Shown: positions 46,601 to 54,730, numbered from the stretch's first letter. The stretch: DNA of 64,000 nucleotides from Propionibacteriales bacterium (GCA_026392455.1 JAPLCB010000008.1:1-64000), one strand, 5' to 3'. Notes: generated by a model not told the origin, from the sequence alone. Numbers and translations are program-made.

Positions 46601-46919
46601 CGAAGGAGTGGAACGTCGCACTGGTGGCCAGCGACGTCGTCCGGCCCAGCCGGGCCGTGACCCGGTCGCGCACCTGCTCCGCAGCCTTGCGGCTGAACGT
46701 CAGGGCCAGCACCTCGGCAGGGGCGGCCCCGCGACGCTCGACCCGGTCAAGAATCGCCTCGACGAGGGTGGTGGTCTTGCCCGAGCCCGGACCAGCGAGC
46801 ACCAGGAGTGGCCCACCGGGGTGGTCGACCACGCGCTGCTGGTCCGCGTCGAGAACCGGAACCACCGCCGCAGGAAGCGGCCCGGCGAGGCGGTACGTCG
46901 GGCTGGTCACGGGGAACAC
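43662..46919 (-). CDS. adnA: AdnA-type helicase-nuclease subunit
   Basis: A 1085-residue partner of AdnB. Walker A GPGSGKT lies near residue 43-49, VFVDEYQDTDPGQ the Walker B, RLMTAHRSKGLEWRLVVVAG and LFYVACTRARERLVV the later helicase motifs. The RecB-like nuclease motif VIVVDLKTGKYPP is near 965, and the C-terminal CERCDFTALC may hold a metal. The pair carries out DNA end resection in place of or beside RecBCD. GTG start at 46917-46919; a second GTG four codons later is possible. Confidence 0.9.
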   Translation of the reverse strand: MFPVTSPTYRLAGPLPAAVVPVLDADQQRVVDHPGGPLLVLAGPGSGKTTTLVEAILDRVERRGAAPAEVLALTFSRKAAEQVRDRVTARLGRTTSLATSATFHSFAYGLVREFDTDLYDGPLRLLSAPEADVIIAELLQDSPESVRWPESLRVAAGTRGFAREVGAVLSRAREKGLDEFALTRLGEKHAIDEFVAAGWFLEQYLANLDQQATTDYADLIRRAVIVAEEHRDVLRARYRHVFVDEYQDTDPGQVALLQAIAGDGGDLVVVGDPYQSIYGFRGADVRGILEFPASFPQVGGAPAEVAVLGTTRRFGVRVLTAVQRVAGRIPLTGSIGEETRERFLAPSVHPGTPDGRVEVFTFDTERAEVERIADLLRRAHLEDGVGWSEMAVLVRSGKASIPGLRRALTAAGVPVEVAADETPLGREPAVRPLLEALRAAINLDNEDAEDPDYFDTIRAEGLLTSPLAGLDATDVRALARALRAVEKGAAEAEGRPVRSSPALIRAAMVSPELLEGAEVPGPGSAAGRALRLARLLHQARGLVEAGASVEEVLWTVWQGTGWPEHVRRSSERVGASGRLAHRDLDAICALFESAGRAEEQKGHASVRAFLDTVDGQEIPADNLADKGIRGETVRLMTAHRSKGLEWRLVVVAGVQEGGWPDLRRRATLLQAGRIGAEKYGVPVLQPDTTPRELLAEERRLFYVACTRARERLVVTAVASSDDDGAQASRFLAELGVEVRHRSGRPPRPLSLDGIISELRRTAADPDSSPALRDAAVRRLAVLAQQRQGDRSLAPAADPATWWGTRERSFSAQPVRPADRPVVLSASALAGLIECPAKWFLEREAGGSSASSQSQGFGNVVHAIADRIARGDLSATPETVSDLMVHVDQIWDRLAFRTPWSRVRERAEIEAALTRFVRWHQRPEARTVLATEAELRAEVTLPDGQQVTLHGFADRLEIDDAGRVIVVDLKTGKYPPSDKELPENPQLGLYQQAIAAGAVDDLVGHPVEPGGAELWHLRKEVRGALKVQEQVPQEPGPDGATAVQRQLGEAVSLIRAERFEARPGKPCERCDFTALCPAKNAGTVLS

Positions 46920-46938
46920 TCAACCACCTACCGCCGAC

Positions 46939-48150
46939 TCAACTGGCGAAGGCGAACTCCCAGTCGAGGTCCGGGCGGTCAACACGAGCGTGCTTAGCCT
47001 TGTGATGACGCCGGCACAACGGCTGCAGGTTCACCGTGCTGGTCTCCCCCACCGGCCACGGCACGTCATGATCCAGCTCGCACTCCACCGACGGACGGTC
47101 ACACGCCTGGTGCGAACACGTCGGCCGGGTCGCCACGACGTACCGCCAGATCGTCGAGGTGGGCTGGTAGCTCTTCGTCGAGAGGGAGACCGGGTCGCCC
47201 TCGGCATCGGTCAGCAACCGCAACCACGTCGCGCCCTCACTGGTCGCGATCGCCCGCGCCAGATCAGCCGGGATCACCTTCCCACCCGACAACAGCCCCG
47301 GGTCGTCGGACACCCCCGCCAGGGTCTCCAACGGCACCGTCACGTTGATGACCGGGCGCGCGAACCCCGGTACCGGCACCCCGTCAGCGCGCCCGATCAA
47401 CAGGTCCAGGGCCAGATCACTCATCAGCTGATCGATCGTCCGCGGATCACCCTGCGCCCGCAGCGCCTTGGCTCCCAGGTGCAACCGGTGCCGCGCCAAC
47501 ACCACCTGATCGATGCTGTGCGTCACGTTCAGCTGACCGATCCCCTCCTCGGACTCGAAGGCCACCACCCGACGATCCGCGAACTGCTTCACGAACTCCT
47601 CGTCAGCCGTCACCAGCCTGCGGATCTCGTAGTTCAACCGGTTCCGCAGCTGGGTGATCGTGCAGGTCACCATCTCGATGTTGACTTCCTCGTACCGGCG
47701 CAGGTGCTTGCGCAGGAACCGACCGATCCGGTCCGCGACCACCGCCCAGTCCTCCGGATCATCAAGGCGGTGCCGCACCAGGTCCGCGATCGTCACCGCC
47801 CGGAACCGGTCCAACGACCCCGACCCGCACAGCTCCCACACCATCGGGAAGTGCTCGGACAAGAACAGCGCGATGTTCAGCTGAGTACGAGCATGTTGAT
47901 CACTGACCGCCCACACCTCACTGGTCTCCAACGCCACCCACTCCCGACCCCGCATCGCGAAAGTCCCGCCGGTGTCCGGACGACGCCGGTGCAGCTCCAC
48001 CAACCGCGCCCACCGACGAGCAGACGCCCGGTTCTCCGCCACCAGGTCCAGAACCCCACCCACCAGAAGCTCACGGTCACTCAACACAGCCACACTGAAA
48101 TCGCCCACCAGGTCGTCCCATCCCGAGAAAAGTGTTCGACCCACCACCAC
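46939..48150 (-). CDS. DUF222/HNH endonuclease family protein (13E12-type)
   Basis: A protein of about 403 residues. The N-terminal two-thirds are the helical DUF222 region. The C-terminus has an HNH nuclease with CSHQACDRPSVECELDHDVP-type zinc ligands (Cys, Cys, the His in LDHDVPW) and LCRRHHKAKH. These proteins occur in many copies in actinobacterial genomes and are related to the mycobacterial 13E12 REP family, which behaves like a mobile or domesticated element. The start is uncertain: in-frame GTGs at 48150, 48147, 48144 and 48108 are all possible. It sits between adnA and the alkyltransferase-like block and looks like an insertion. Confidence 0.8.
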   Translation of the reverse strand: MVVGRTLFSGWDDLVGDFSVAVLSDRELLVGGVLDLVAENRASARRWARLVELHRRRPDTGGTFAMRGREWVALETSEVWAVSDQHARTQLNIALFLSEHFPMVWELCGSGSLDRFRAVTIADLVRHRLDDPEDWAVVADRIGRFLRKHLRRYEEVNIEMVTCTITQLRNRLNYEIRRLVTADEEFVKQFADRRVVAFESEEGIGQLNVTHSIDQVVLARHRLHLGAKALRAQGDPRTIDQLMSDLALDLLIGRADGVPVPGFARPVINVTVPLETLAGVSDDPGLLSGGKVIPADLARAIATSEGATWLRLLTDAEGDPVSLSTKSYQPTSTIWRYVVATRPTCSHQACDRPSVECELDHDVPWPVGETSTVNLQPLCRRHHKAKHARVDRPDLDWEFAFAS

Positions 48151-48182
48151 TAGACAACCACCGAGCACCGACACTTTTCCCG
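48124..48182. repeat. Inverted repeat at the HNH promoter
   Basis: CGAGAAAAGTGT (48124-48135) and ACACTTTTCCCG (48171-48182) are complementary at 11 of 12 positions across 35 nt. The pair spans the divergent region between the HNH gene and the plus-strand gene at 48233. It could be an operator, a large hairpin in the HNH mRNA leader, or an element end. Confidence 0.5.
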
Positions 48183-48232
48183 GGTGAGAATGGATGCCTC
48201 GACCCGACCGCGAGACCCCGGAAGGGATCCCG

Positions 48233-48730
48233 ATGGCGCGCACGATCACCGTCACCCAACGGGCGTTGACCGACTCCACCCTCACCTTGACCGAGGCCGG
48301 CGCCCCCGACGGCACGTTCTCCTTCCGCGGGCTCCTCAAGCGGTCCGCCGAGCTGAACCTGGGCCACCAGCAGATGACCTTCACGACGCAGGGCCTGCTC
48401 GGACGCTCCGTCCGCGCCGACGACGCGGACGGCAGGACCGTCGGCGAGTTCCACCAGACCGGAGTCCTGGGCCGCGGTGACGCCGAGGTCGACGGTCATC
48501 GCTACCGCCTCAAGGTCAGCGGGGTGTTCTCGCCCAGCTTCCACTGGGTCGCCGTCGACGGCACCGAGGCGATGTGCCTGAAGCTCGGCGGCCTCCTGCG
48601 AACGACCGGGACCATCGAGATCTCCGACACCACCACCGCGGAGCACGCAGCCGTCCTCATCGGGCTCGGTCTCGTCGCGCGCCGGGCCCTGGAGAGCGAC
48701 TCCAGCTCAGGGGCGGTCGCTGCCAGCTGA
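48233..48730 (+). CDS. Conserved hypothetical protein
   Basis: A 165-residue, mostly beta protein (TITVTQRALTDSTLTLTEAG, FSFRGLLKRSAELNLGHQQM, RYRLKVSGVFSPSFHWVAVDG), with a helical C-terminal segment (AEHAAVLIGLGLVARRAL). It resembles phospholipid-scramblase/LURP-like beta barrels loosely; that is only an impression. AAGGGA precedes the ATG at 48233, which is preferred over an ATG 13 codons upstream. Its 3' end overlaps the convergent alkyltransferase-like gene by 24 nt. Confidence 0.65.
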   Translation: MARTITVTQRALTDSTLTLTEAGAPDGTFSFRGLLKRSAELNLGHQQMTFTTQGLLGRSVRADDADGRTVGEFHQTGVLGRGDAEVDGHRYRLKVSGVFSPSFHWVAVDGTEAMCLKLGGLLRTTGTIEISDTTTAEHAAVLIGLGLVARRALESDSSSGAVAAS

Positions 48731-49042
48731 CCCGAGACCGGGCAGCCACACGGACATCCGCACGTCCACCGCCCCCGACCCCGTCAGCGGCGTCCCCTCG
48801 ACCAGGTACTCCGGGCGCGCCCGATCAGCCAGGCCTTGCGGCAGCGTCCCGTCGGCCCGCACCACCCGCCACCAGGTCACCGACTCGCCGTCGGACGCCA
48901 TCACGGCCGCGACGGTCCGAGGCCCGCCACGCCCCAGGGACTCCTGGAGCACCTCGGCGATCAGCCCGTACGTCGTGACCCGTCCGCGCGGAACCTGCTC
49001 GACGAGCGCGAGCACGCACTCGACGTACTCCTCGTCGGCCAT
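48707..49042 (-). CDS. Alkyltransferase-like protein (ATL)
   Basis: A 111-residue homologue of the DNA-binding domain of O6-alkylguanine-DNA alkyltransferase. VPRGRVTTYGLIAEVL (about 17-32) is the recognition helix. Where repair enzymes carry PCHRV, this protein reads TWWRV, so the alkyl-accepting Cys is absent and Trp stands in its place. ATL proteins bind alkylated bases and pass them to nucleotide excision repair rather than reversing the damage. It corresponds by family and order to Rv3204 as recalled. Confidence 0.85.
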   Translation of the reverse strand: MADEEYVECVLALVEQVPRGRVTTYGLIAEVLQESLGRGGPRTVAAVMASDGESVTWWRVVRADGTLPQGLADRARPEYLVEGTPLTGSGAVDVRMSVWLPGLGSAGSDRP

Positions 49043-49051
49043 GGGCCCAGG

Positions 49052-49915
49052 TTAGGGCCTGAAGCCCCTCGTGCCGCGGGCCAGCACCAGGCCGGTGATC
49101 CCGGAGTAGCGCTGCGCCCAGGCCAGCTCGTAGACCAGGTTGCCCATCGTGTTGGTGACCGGTGTCAGCCCGAGGCCGACGTTGATGGTCGAGAGCACGC
49201 CGGCCGCACGACCGGTCGCGTCCATGTAGCCGCTGCCGGAGTCTCCGGGGATCCCCGGGTTGGCGGTCTGGATCTCGTAGCCGAGCACCAGGTTGGTGCC
49301 GACCCGGCTCAGGACCTTGCCGGACTTCTTCGCCGGCTGCCCGGTCCGCAGCGACGAGTTACCGATCGTGTAGATCCTGGCGCCGGCACTGAGCGGCGGC
49401 GCGGCCAGCCCGGTCGGACCCCCGAAGACCGGGACCGTCGGGTTGACCAGCTTCACGCTGGCCCGGTCGACCCGGACCAGGGCGAAGTCGTTCAGACCGC
49501 ACCGCTCGGGGTTCTTGGTCTTGAGCTTCTGCATCGAGATCCACGAGCTGTAGGCCAGCCGGCCGGTGCCGACCGTCGTTCCGGAGCTGAAGAAGTTGCC
49601 TCCGGTGACGAACTTGACCGGGGTGCCGAGCGGGAGCGACGGCGTGGTGCAGCCGTTGGTGTCGCTCGACTCGCCCTTGCCGGCGCAGTGCGCGGCGTAG
49701 CCGACGTACACGTTGCCGGCACCGTCACGGAAGACGAAGTTCGCGGTGCACTGGGCCCCGGCGGTGTACATCTGCACGCCCGGCTTGATCTTGGCCGTCG
49801 ACTCGGGCGCCCACGCACTGACCGCACCGGCGGTGGTGCCGGTCGGCACCAGGGCGGCGACCACCGAGAGCACACCGAGGACGACGACGAGCAAGCGTTT
49901 GCGAGCAGCGAGCAT
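49052..49915 (-). CDS. Secreted trypsin-like serine protease
   Basis: A 287-residue exported chymotrypsin-fold protease. The signal sequence runs to about residue 30. The triad is visible: His76 in YAAHC, Asp142 in LNDFALV and Ser225 in GIPGDSGSGY. Several Cys pair in the catalytic domain. Substrate specificity is not determinable. The ATG at 49913-49915 gives a normal signal peptide; the open frame extends 33 codons further. It follows moeZ but is separated by a terminator. Confidence 0.85.
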   Translation of the reverse strand: MLAARKRLLVVVLGVLSVVAALVPTGTTAGAVSAWAPESTAKIKPGVQMYTAGAQCTANFVFRDGAGNVYVGYAAHCAGKGESSDTNGCTTPSLPLGTPVKFVTGGNFFSSGTTVGTGRLAYSSWISMQKLKTKNPERCGLNDFALVRVDRASVKLVNPTVPVFGGPTGLAAPPLSAGARIYTIGNSSLRTGQPAKKSGKVLSRVGTNLVLGYEIQTANPGIPGDSGSGYMDATGRAAGVLSTINVGLGLTPVTNTMGNLVYELAWAQRYSGITGLVLARGTRGFRP

Positions 49916-49958
49916 TCTGGGACCCCCGTTGGAAAGCTGTGAGGTCCTGTTCAACGAC

Positions 49959-49990
49959 AGCGCCCGCCCTCGGTCACGAGAGCGGGCGCT
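49959..49990 (-). terminator. Terminator after moeZ
   Basis: Arms 49959-49972 and 49977-49990 pair (AGCGCCCGC with GCGGGCGCT, one mismatch, then 3 bp) around a short loop, 36 nt past the moeZ stop. It separates moeZ from the protease gene. Confidence 0.75.
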
Positions 49991-50026
49991 GAATGTTTGC
50001 TGAGAAACCGTCAACCAGGAGAACCG

Positions 50027-51226
50027 TCAGTACGTCGGCTGGGACGGGTCGATCTGGTTCACCCAGGCCACGACGCCACCGCCGACGTGCACGGCGTCGG
50101 CGTACCCGGCACCCTTCACGATGGCCAGGCACTCAGCCGAGCGGACGCCGCTCTTGCAGTGCAGCACGATCGGCTTGTCCGCCGGAAGCTGCTCCAACGC
50201 GCTTCCGTTGAGGAAGTCGCCCTTGGGGATCAGCACCGAGCCGGGGATCGAGTTGATCTCGTACTCGTTGGGCTCGCGGACGTCGATCAGGACGAAGTCG
50301 CGGGTGCCCTCGGTCCGCTCCTTGAGCATGTGCTCCAGGGTGACCACCGAGATCGTCGCGTCCGCAGCAGCATCGGCGGCGTCCTCCGAGATCGCACCGC
50401 AGAAGGTGTCGTAGTCGATCAGCTCGGTGACGGTCGCGTTCTCGCCGCAGAGCGCGCAGTTCGGGTCCTTGCGGACCTTCAGCTTGCGGTACTCCATCTC
50501 CAGGGCGTCGTAGATCATCAGCTTGCCGACCAGCGGGTCGCCGATGCCGGTGAGCAGCTTGATGGCCTCGTTGACCTGGATCGAGCCGATGCTGGCGCAC
50601 AGGACACCGAGCACGCCGCCCTCGGCGCAGCTCGGGACCATGCCCGGCGGCGGGGGCTCGGGGTACAGGCAGCGGTAGCAGGGAGCGTCGTCGACCATGC
50701 TCGGCGCGAAGACCGAGGCCTGACCGTCGAACCGGTAGATCGAGCCCCAGACGTACGGGATCTTCAAGAAGTACGCCGCGTCGTTGACCATGTAGCGGGT
50801 CGCGAAGTTGTCGGTGCCGTCGACGATCAGGTCGTAGCCGCGGAAGACGTCGTAGACGTTGTCGTTGTCGAGACGCTCCTCGTGCAGGATCACGTTCACG
50901 TAGGGGTTGATCTCGGCGATCGACTCCTTGGCGGACTGCCCCTTGGGCTTGTCGATGTCGCTGACGCCGTGGATGACCTGGCGCTGCAGGTTGGACTCGT
51001 CGACGGTGTCGAACTCGGCCACACCGAGGGTGCCCACGCCCGCAGCGGCGAGGTAGAGCAGGGCCGGGCTGCCGAGGCCGCCCGCGCCGATCACCAGGAC
51101 CTTGGCGTTCTTGAGCCGCTTCTGCCCGGTCATCCCGACGTCGGGGATGATCAGGTGACGGCTGTAACGGCGTACTTCGTCGATGCTCAGCTCGGCGGCT
51201 GGCTCGACCAGTGCAGGCAGGGACAC
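50027..51226 (-). CDS. moeZ: Adenylyltransferase/sulfurtransferase MoeZ (MoeB-like)
   Basis: A 399-residue E1-like enzyme that adenylates and then thiocarboxylates ubiquitin-like sulfur carriers (MoaD, ThiS, CysO). The ThiF domain has GAGGLGSP (about 51), the adenylation Arg/Asp region DTVDESNLQRQV and a zinc site CYRC (about 183) with CALC (about 257). A rhodanese domain from about 295 carries the sulfur-accepting Cys in VLHCKSGVRS (about 357). GTG at 51224-51226. It supplies thiolation to molybdopterin synthase, whose MoaE subunit is also in this window. Confidence 0.93.
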   Translation of the reverse strand: MSLPALVEPAAELSIDEVRRYSRHLIIPDVGMTGQKRLKNAKVLVIGAGGLGSPALLYLAAAGVGTLGVAEFDTVDESNLQRQVIHGVSDIDKPKGQSAKESIAEINPYVNVILHEERLDNDNVYDVFRGYDLIVDGTDNFATRYMVNDAAYFLKIPYVWGSIYRFDGQASVFAPSMVDDAPCYRCLYPEPPPPGMVPSCAEGGVLGVLCASIGSIQVNEAIKLLTGIGDPLVGKLMIYDALEMEYRKLKVRKDPNCALCGENATVTELIDYDTFCGAISEDAADAAADATISVVTLEHMLKERTEGTRDFVLIDVREPNEYEINSIPGSVLIPKGDFLNGSALEQLPADKPIVLHCKSGVRSAECLAIVKGAGYADAVHVGGGVVAWVNQIDPSQPTY

Positions 51227-51434
51227 GGTGCTCAGGGCTCCTCGGTGCGGTGGACTTGTCGGATGAACACCACCGACCCGGCAAGTGTTCCCCGCTGGCG
51301 GGGGGCGGCAGCGCCCGAGTCCGCCATCTGGAACCGTCCGTCCGGATCCGGGGAGGTCCCGCGAACCACCAAGCCGGACGAGTAGGCTCGCGTCACTCCG
51401 TCCCACCCGTGACGGCCAGAGGAAGGCACCATCC

Positions 51435-52094
51435 GTGACGACCCCGGCGAGCCGCTCCGCCAGCGGCGACCAGCCCGCGCGCGGAGCCCGGCTGCCCCGA
51501 CGCGCTCGACGTGCCCAGCTGCTGGAGTCCGCCCTCGAGGTCTTCGTCGCCCAGGGGTACCACTCCGCTGCCATGGACGACATCGCCGAGAGCGCCGGCG
51601 TCTCCAAGCCCGTGCTCTACCAGCACTTCCCCGGCAAGCTCGACCTCTACCTGGCCCTGCTCGACCAGGCCGTCGAGAAGGTCATCGGCGGGACCCGGGA
51701 GGCGCTGGAGTCCACCGACGACAACAAGCAGCGCGTCGCCGCGACCATGCACGCCTTCTTCTCGTACGTCGCCAGCGAGCAGGGCGAGTTCCGGCTGGTC
51801 TTCGAGTCCGACCTGACCAACGAGCCCGCGGTCCGCGAACGCATCGACCGGGTCACCCGGGAGTGCTCGAACCTGATCGCGCACGTCATCCACGACGACA
51901 CCGGCCTGCCCGACGAAGCCTCCCAGCTGCTGGCGGTCGCCCTGGTGGGAATGGGCCAGGTCAGCGCCCGGTTCTGGCTCCAGGACCGTTTGGCCGGCAG
52001 TGACACGATCAAGCAGGGCGACGCCGCCAGCCTGGTTGCCGGCCTGGCCTGGCGGGGCATCCGCGGCTACCCCCGCACCGACGAACCCACCTAA
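51435..52094 (+). CDS. TetR-family transcriptional regulator
   Basis: A 219-residue repressor. The N-terminal HTH (LLESALEVFVAQGYHSAAMDDIAESAGVSKPVLYQHFPGKLDLY, about 28-71) is canonical. The ligand domain is all-helical with MHAFFSYVASEQGEFRLVFE and closes with a dimerisation helix. GAGGAAGG precedes the GTG by 8 nt. It is followed 25 nt later by the DUF3107 gene, as in mycobacteria (Rv3208-Rv3208A as recalled). The ligand and operator are unknown. Confidence 0.9.
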   Translation: MTTPASRSASGDQPARGARLPRRARRAQLLESALEVFVAQGYHSAAMDDIAESAGVSKPVLYQHFPGKLDLYLALLDQAVEKVIGGTREALESTDDNKQRVAATMHAFFSYVASEQGEFRLVFESDLTNEPAVRERIDRVTRECSNLIAHVIHDDTGLPDEASQLLAVALVGMGQVSARFWLQDRLAGSDTIKQGDAASLVAGLAWRGIRGYPRTDEPT

Positions 52095-52119
52095 TCCACC
52101 AACACAGGAGGTCCTCCGC

Positions 52120-52347
52120 ATGGAGGTCAAGATCGGCATCACCCACGCGAACCGCGAGCTCGTCGTCGACACCGCCCTCGACGCTGCCGATGTCGAGGAG
52201 CAGGTCCGCGCGGCGCTCACCGAGGGTGGCGTGCTGAGCCTCACCGACATCAAGGGCCGCCACGTCGTCGTACCGGGCCACAAGCTCGCCTACGTCGAGG
52301 TCTCGGTCAGCACCGTCGGCAAGGTCGGCTTCCACTCCAAGGACTGA
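52120..52347 (+). CDS. DUF3107 small protein
   Basis: A 75-residue protein matching DUF3107 (TB9.4 in M. tuberculosis as recalled): MEVKIGITHANRELVVDTAL, then a short helical segment and the beta strand KVGFHSKD at the end. No active site is visible. Co-transcribed with the TetR gene; ACAGGAGG sits upstream of the ATG and is followed by CCTCC, so the ribosome site can pair with itself. Confidence 0.85.
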   Translation: MEVKIGITHANRELVVDTALDAADVEEQVRAALTEGGVLSLTDIKGRHVVVPGHKLAYVEVSVSTVGKVGFHSKD

Positions 52348-52348
52348 C

Positions 52349-53098
52349 CTAGCTGGCCAGCCCCAGCTCGGCCATCCGCGCTGCGTGGTTCTCGGTCAAC
52401 CGGTTGAACATCCGCCCCAGGGCGACCAGGTCCAGCCCGGGTCGGTCGACCCCACCAGCGAGCAGCGCTGCCAGCGAGTCACGCTCCGCGGCAACGCGCT
52501 GGGCCTGCGAGAGCGCCTCGCCCATGAGGCGTCGCCCCCAGAGCGCCAACGGGCCGGCGACCCTCGGGTCCTCGGCGATGGCCTGACCGACCCGCTCCAC
52601 GACGAAACCCGCGTGGCCGGTGTCCTCCAGCGAGGTGATGATCAGGTCGCGGGTGTCGGCGTCCAGGAACGCCGCGACCTCCCGGTAGAAGTCCGCGGTC
52701 ATCCCCTCGCCGACGAACGCCTTGACCAGACCCTCGAGCCAGTTGCTCGGGGCGGTCTTGGCGTGGAAGGCGTCGAACGGCTTCTGGAACGGCGCCATCG
52801 CCTCCATCGGTTCGGATCCGAGCGCAGCGATCCGGGCGATCAGCGGCTCGACGTGCGCGAACTGGACGGTGGCCATCTTCCCCAGCGCCAGCTTGTCGCC
52901 CAGGGTCGGCGCGAGCTTCGCGTCCTCGGCCAGACGTTCGAAGGCCGAGATCTCGCCGTACGCGATGGCGCCGAGGAGGTCGACCACAGCGGCCCGGTAG
53001 CCCGGGTCCTGGAACGCCACCGGTACGTCGTCGTCCGGCGCCGACGGGGAGTGGCGCGGAGCAGGCACCGACGTGGCAGATGCGGAGATTTCGGTCAT
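52349..53098 (-). CDS. Ferritin-like fold protein (MiaE-type)
   Basis: A 249-residue helical-bundle protein with metal-ligand-like residues in LLGAIAYGEISAFERLAE, QFAHVEPLIARIAAL and LEDTGHAGFVVERV. This pattern fits the MiaE-like ferritin superfamily seen next to rhlE in actinobacteria. Whether it is a tRNA hydroxylase or a storage/oxidase protein is not clear. Divergent from the DEAD-box helicase gene. Confidence 0.75.
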   Translation of the reverse strand: MTEISASATSVPAPRHSPSAPDDDVPVAFQDPGYRAAVVDLLGAIAYGEISAFERLAEDAKLAPTLGDKLALGKMATVQFAHVEPLIARIAALGSEPMEAMAPFQKPFDAFHAKTAPSNWLEGLVKAFVGEGMTADFYREVAAFLDADTRDLIITSLEDTGHAGFVVERVGQAIAEDPRVAGPLALWGRRLMGEALSQAQRVAAERDSLAALLAGGVDRPGLDLVALGRMFNRLTENHAARMAELGLAS

Positions 53099-53170
53099 AG
53101 GACCAGGGTACCGATAGACTGCCCCTGGCAGACGGCCCCCGTCAGCGCCCGGACACGACCGGGGAACAAC

Positions 53171-54730
53171 CTGGACGACACCGCTCAGGCGAACGGGGAA
53201 GCAGCCGAGCCTTCGCCCCCACTCGAATTTTCGAGCACACAGAACGGCAAGACTCTGACTACCTTCCGAGACCTCGGGGTACTCCCCGAGATTTGCGACG
53301 CGCTGGAGCGCGGCGGCATCACCACTCCCTTCGCCATCCAGGAGATGACCCTCTCGGTCGCCCTGATGGGGACCGACCTGATCGGTCAGGCCCGCACGGG
53401 TACCGGCAAGACCCTCGCGTTCGGCATCCCGGTGCTGCAGCGCTCGTTCGCCCCCGGCCACCCCGAGTACGCCGAGCTCGACGCCCCCGGCAAGCCGCAG
53501 GCCCTGATCGTCGCCCCGACCCGTGAGCTCGCGCTCCAGGTCTCCAGCGACCTCCAGCTCGCCGGCAAGGACCGCGGCATCCGCGTCCTGACCGTGTACG
53601 GCGGCGTCCCCTACGAGCCGCAGCTCGAGGCCCTGGAGACGGGCGTCGAGGTCGTCGTCGGTACGCCCGGCCGTCTGATCGACCTGATGAACCGACGCGC
53701 GCTGGACATCAGCCACGTCAAGTCGCTGGTGCTCGACGAGGCCGACGAGATGCTCGACCTCGGCTTCCTGCCCGACGTCGAACGCCTGCTGGCCAAGACG
53801 CCGGAGACCCGTCAGACGATGCTCTTCTCCGCCACGATGCCGGCCGCGATCGTCTCGCTGGCCCGCACCCACATGCGGCACCCGATGAACATCCGGGCCG
53901 AGTCGTCGTACGACAACCAGACGGTGCCGGCCACCGCGCAGTTCATCTACCAGGCGCACGACCTGGACAAGACCGAGATGATCGGCCGGATCCTGCAGGC
54001 CGAGGGCTCGGGCCTGACCATCGTCTTCACCCGGACCAAGCGTTCCTCGCAGCGGGTCGCCGACGACCTGACCGAGCGCGGTTTCGACGCCAGCCCGCTG
54101 CACGGCGACATGGCGCAGACCGCCCGCGAGAAGGCCCTGGCCAAGTTCCGGGAGGGCAAGCTCCGGGTCCTGGTCGCGACCGATGTCGCAGCCCGAGGTA
54201 TCGACGTCACCGGCGTCACCCACGTCATCAACTACACCTGCCCCGAGGACGAGAAGACCTACGTCCACCGGATCGGTCGTACCGGCCGCGCGGGTGCCAC
54301 CGGTATCGCGGTGACCTTCGTCGACTGGTCGGACCTGCACCGCTGGAAGATGATCAACAAGGCGCTCGACCTGCCCTTCGAGGAGCCGGCCGAGACCTAC
54401 TCCAGCTCCGAGCACTTCGCCCACGACATGGGCATCCTGGCCGGCATCAAGGGTCGGGTGATCCCTGAGGGCCAGGTCGTGATCAAGCGCGAGCCCCGCA
54501 AGGACGACCGTGGCGGTCGCGACGGTGGTCGCGGAGGACGTGACAGCGGACGCGGAGGCCGTGACAGCGGCGGTCGCGGGCGCAGCAGCGAGCCCCGCTC
54601 GCAGGAGCGTTCCAGCGCTCCGGCCGCAGCAACCGCCGAGGGCGACAAGCCGGCTCGCGCCCCGCGCAACCGGAACCGTCGACGCACGCGTGGTGGAGAC
54701 GGCGGCGGCGCAGCAGCCGCGGCCGAGTAG
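53171..54730 (+). CDS. DEAD-box RNA helicase (RhlE-type)
   Basis: A protein of about 519 residues. Q motif and FRDLGV region, Walker A ARTGTGKT, PTRELA, TPGRL, LDEADEMLDLGF (DEAD), SAT, and HRIGRTGRAG are all present. An Arg/Gly-rich basic tail (GGRDGGRGGRDSGRGGRD and RNRNRRRTRGG) follows, for RNA binding. No ATG, GTG or TTG lies in frame between the Q-motif region and the promoter area: the first such codon is the ATG at 53343, inside motif Q. The CTG at 53171, with GGGGA 5 nt upstream, is given as the likely start; a CTG at 53258 is another option. Confidence 0.82.
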   Translation: MDDTAQANGEAAEPSPPLEFSSTQNGKTLTTFRDLGVLPEICDALERGGITTPFAIQEMTLSVALMGTDLIGQARTGTGKTLAFGIPVLQRSFAPGHPEYAELDAPGKPQALIVAPTRELALQVSSDLQLAGKDRGIRVLTVYGGVPYEPQLEALETGVEVVVGTPGRLIDLMNRRALDISHVKSLVLDEADEMLDLGFLPDVERLLAKTPETRQTMLFSATMPAAIVSLARTHMRHPMNIRAESSYDNQTVPATAQFIYQAHDLDKTEMIGRILQAEGSGLTIVFTRTKRSSQRVADDLTERGFDASPLHGDMAQTAREKALAKFREGKLRVLVATDVAARGIDVTGVTHVINYTCPEDEKTYVHRIGRTGRAGATGIAVTFVDWSDLHRWKMINKALDLPFEEPAETYSSSEHFAHDMGILAGIKGRVIPEGQVVIKREPRKDDRGGRDGGRGGRDSGRGGRDSGGRGRSSEPRSQERSSAPAAATAEGDKPARAPRNRNRRRTRGGDGGGAAAAAE

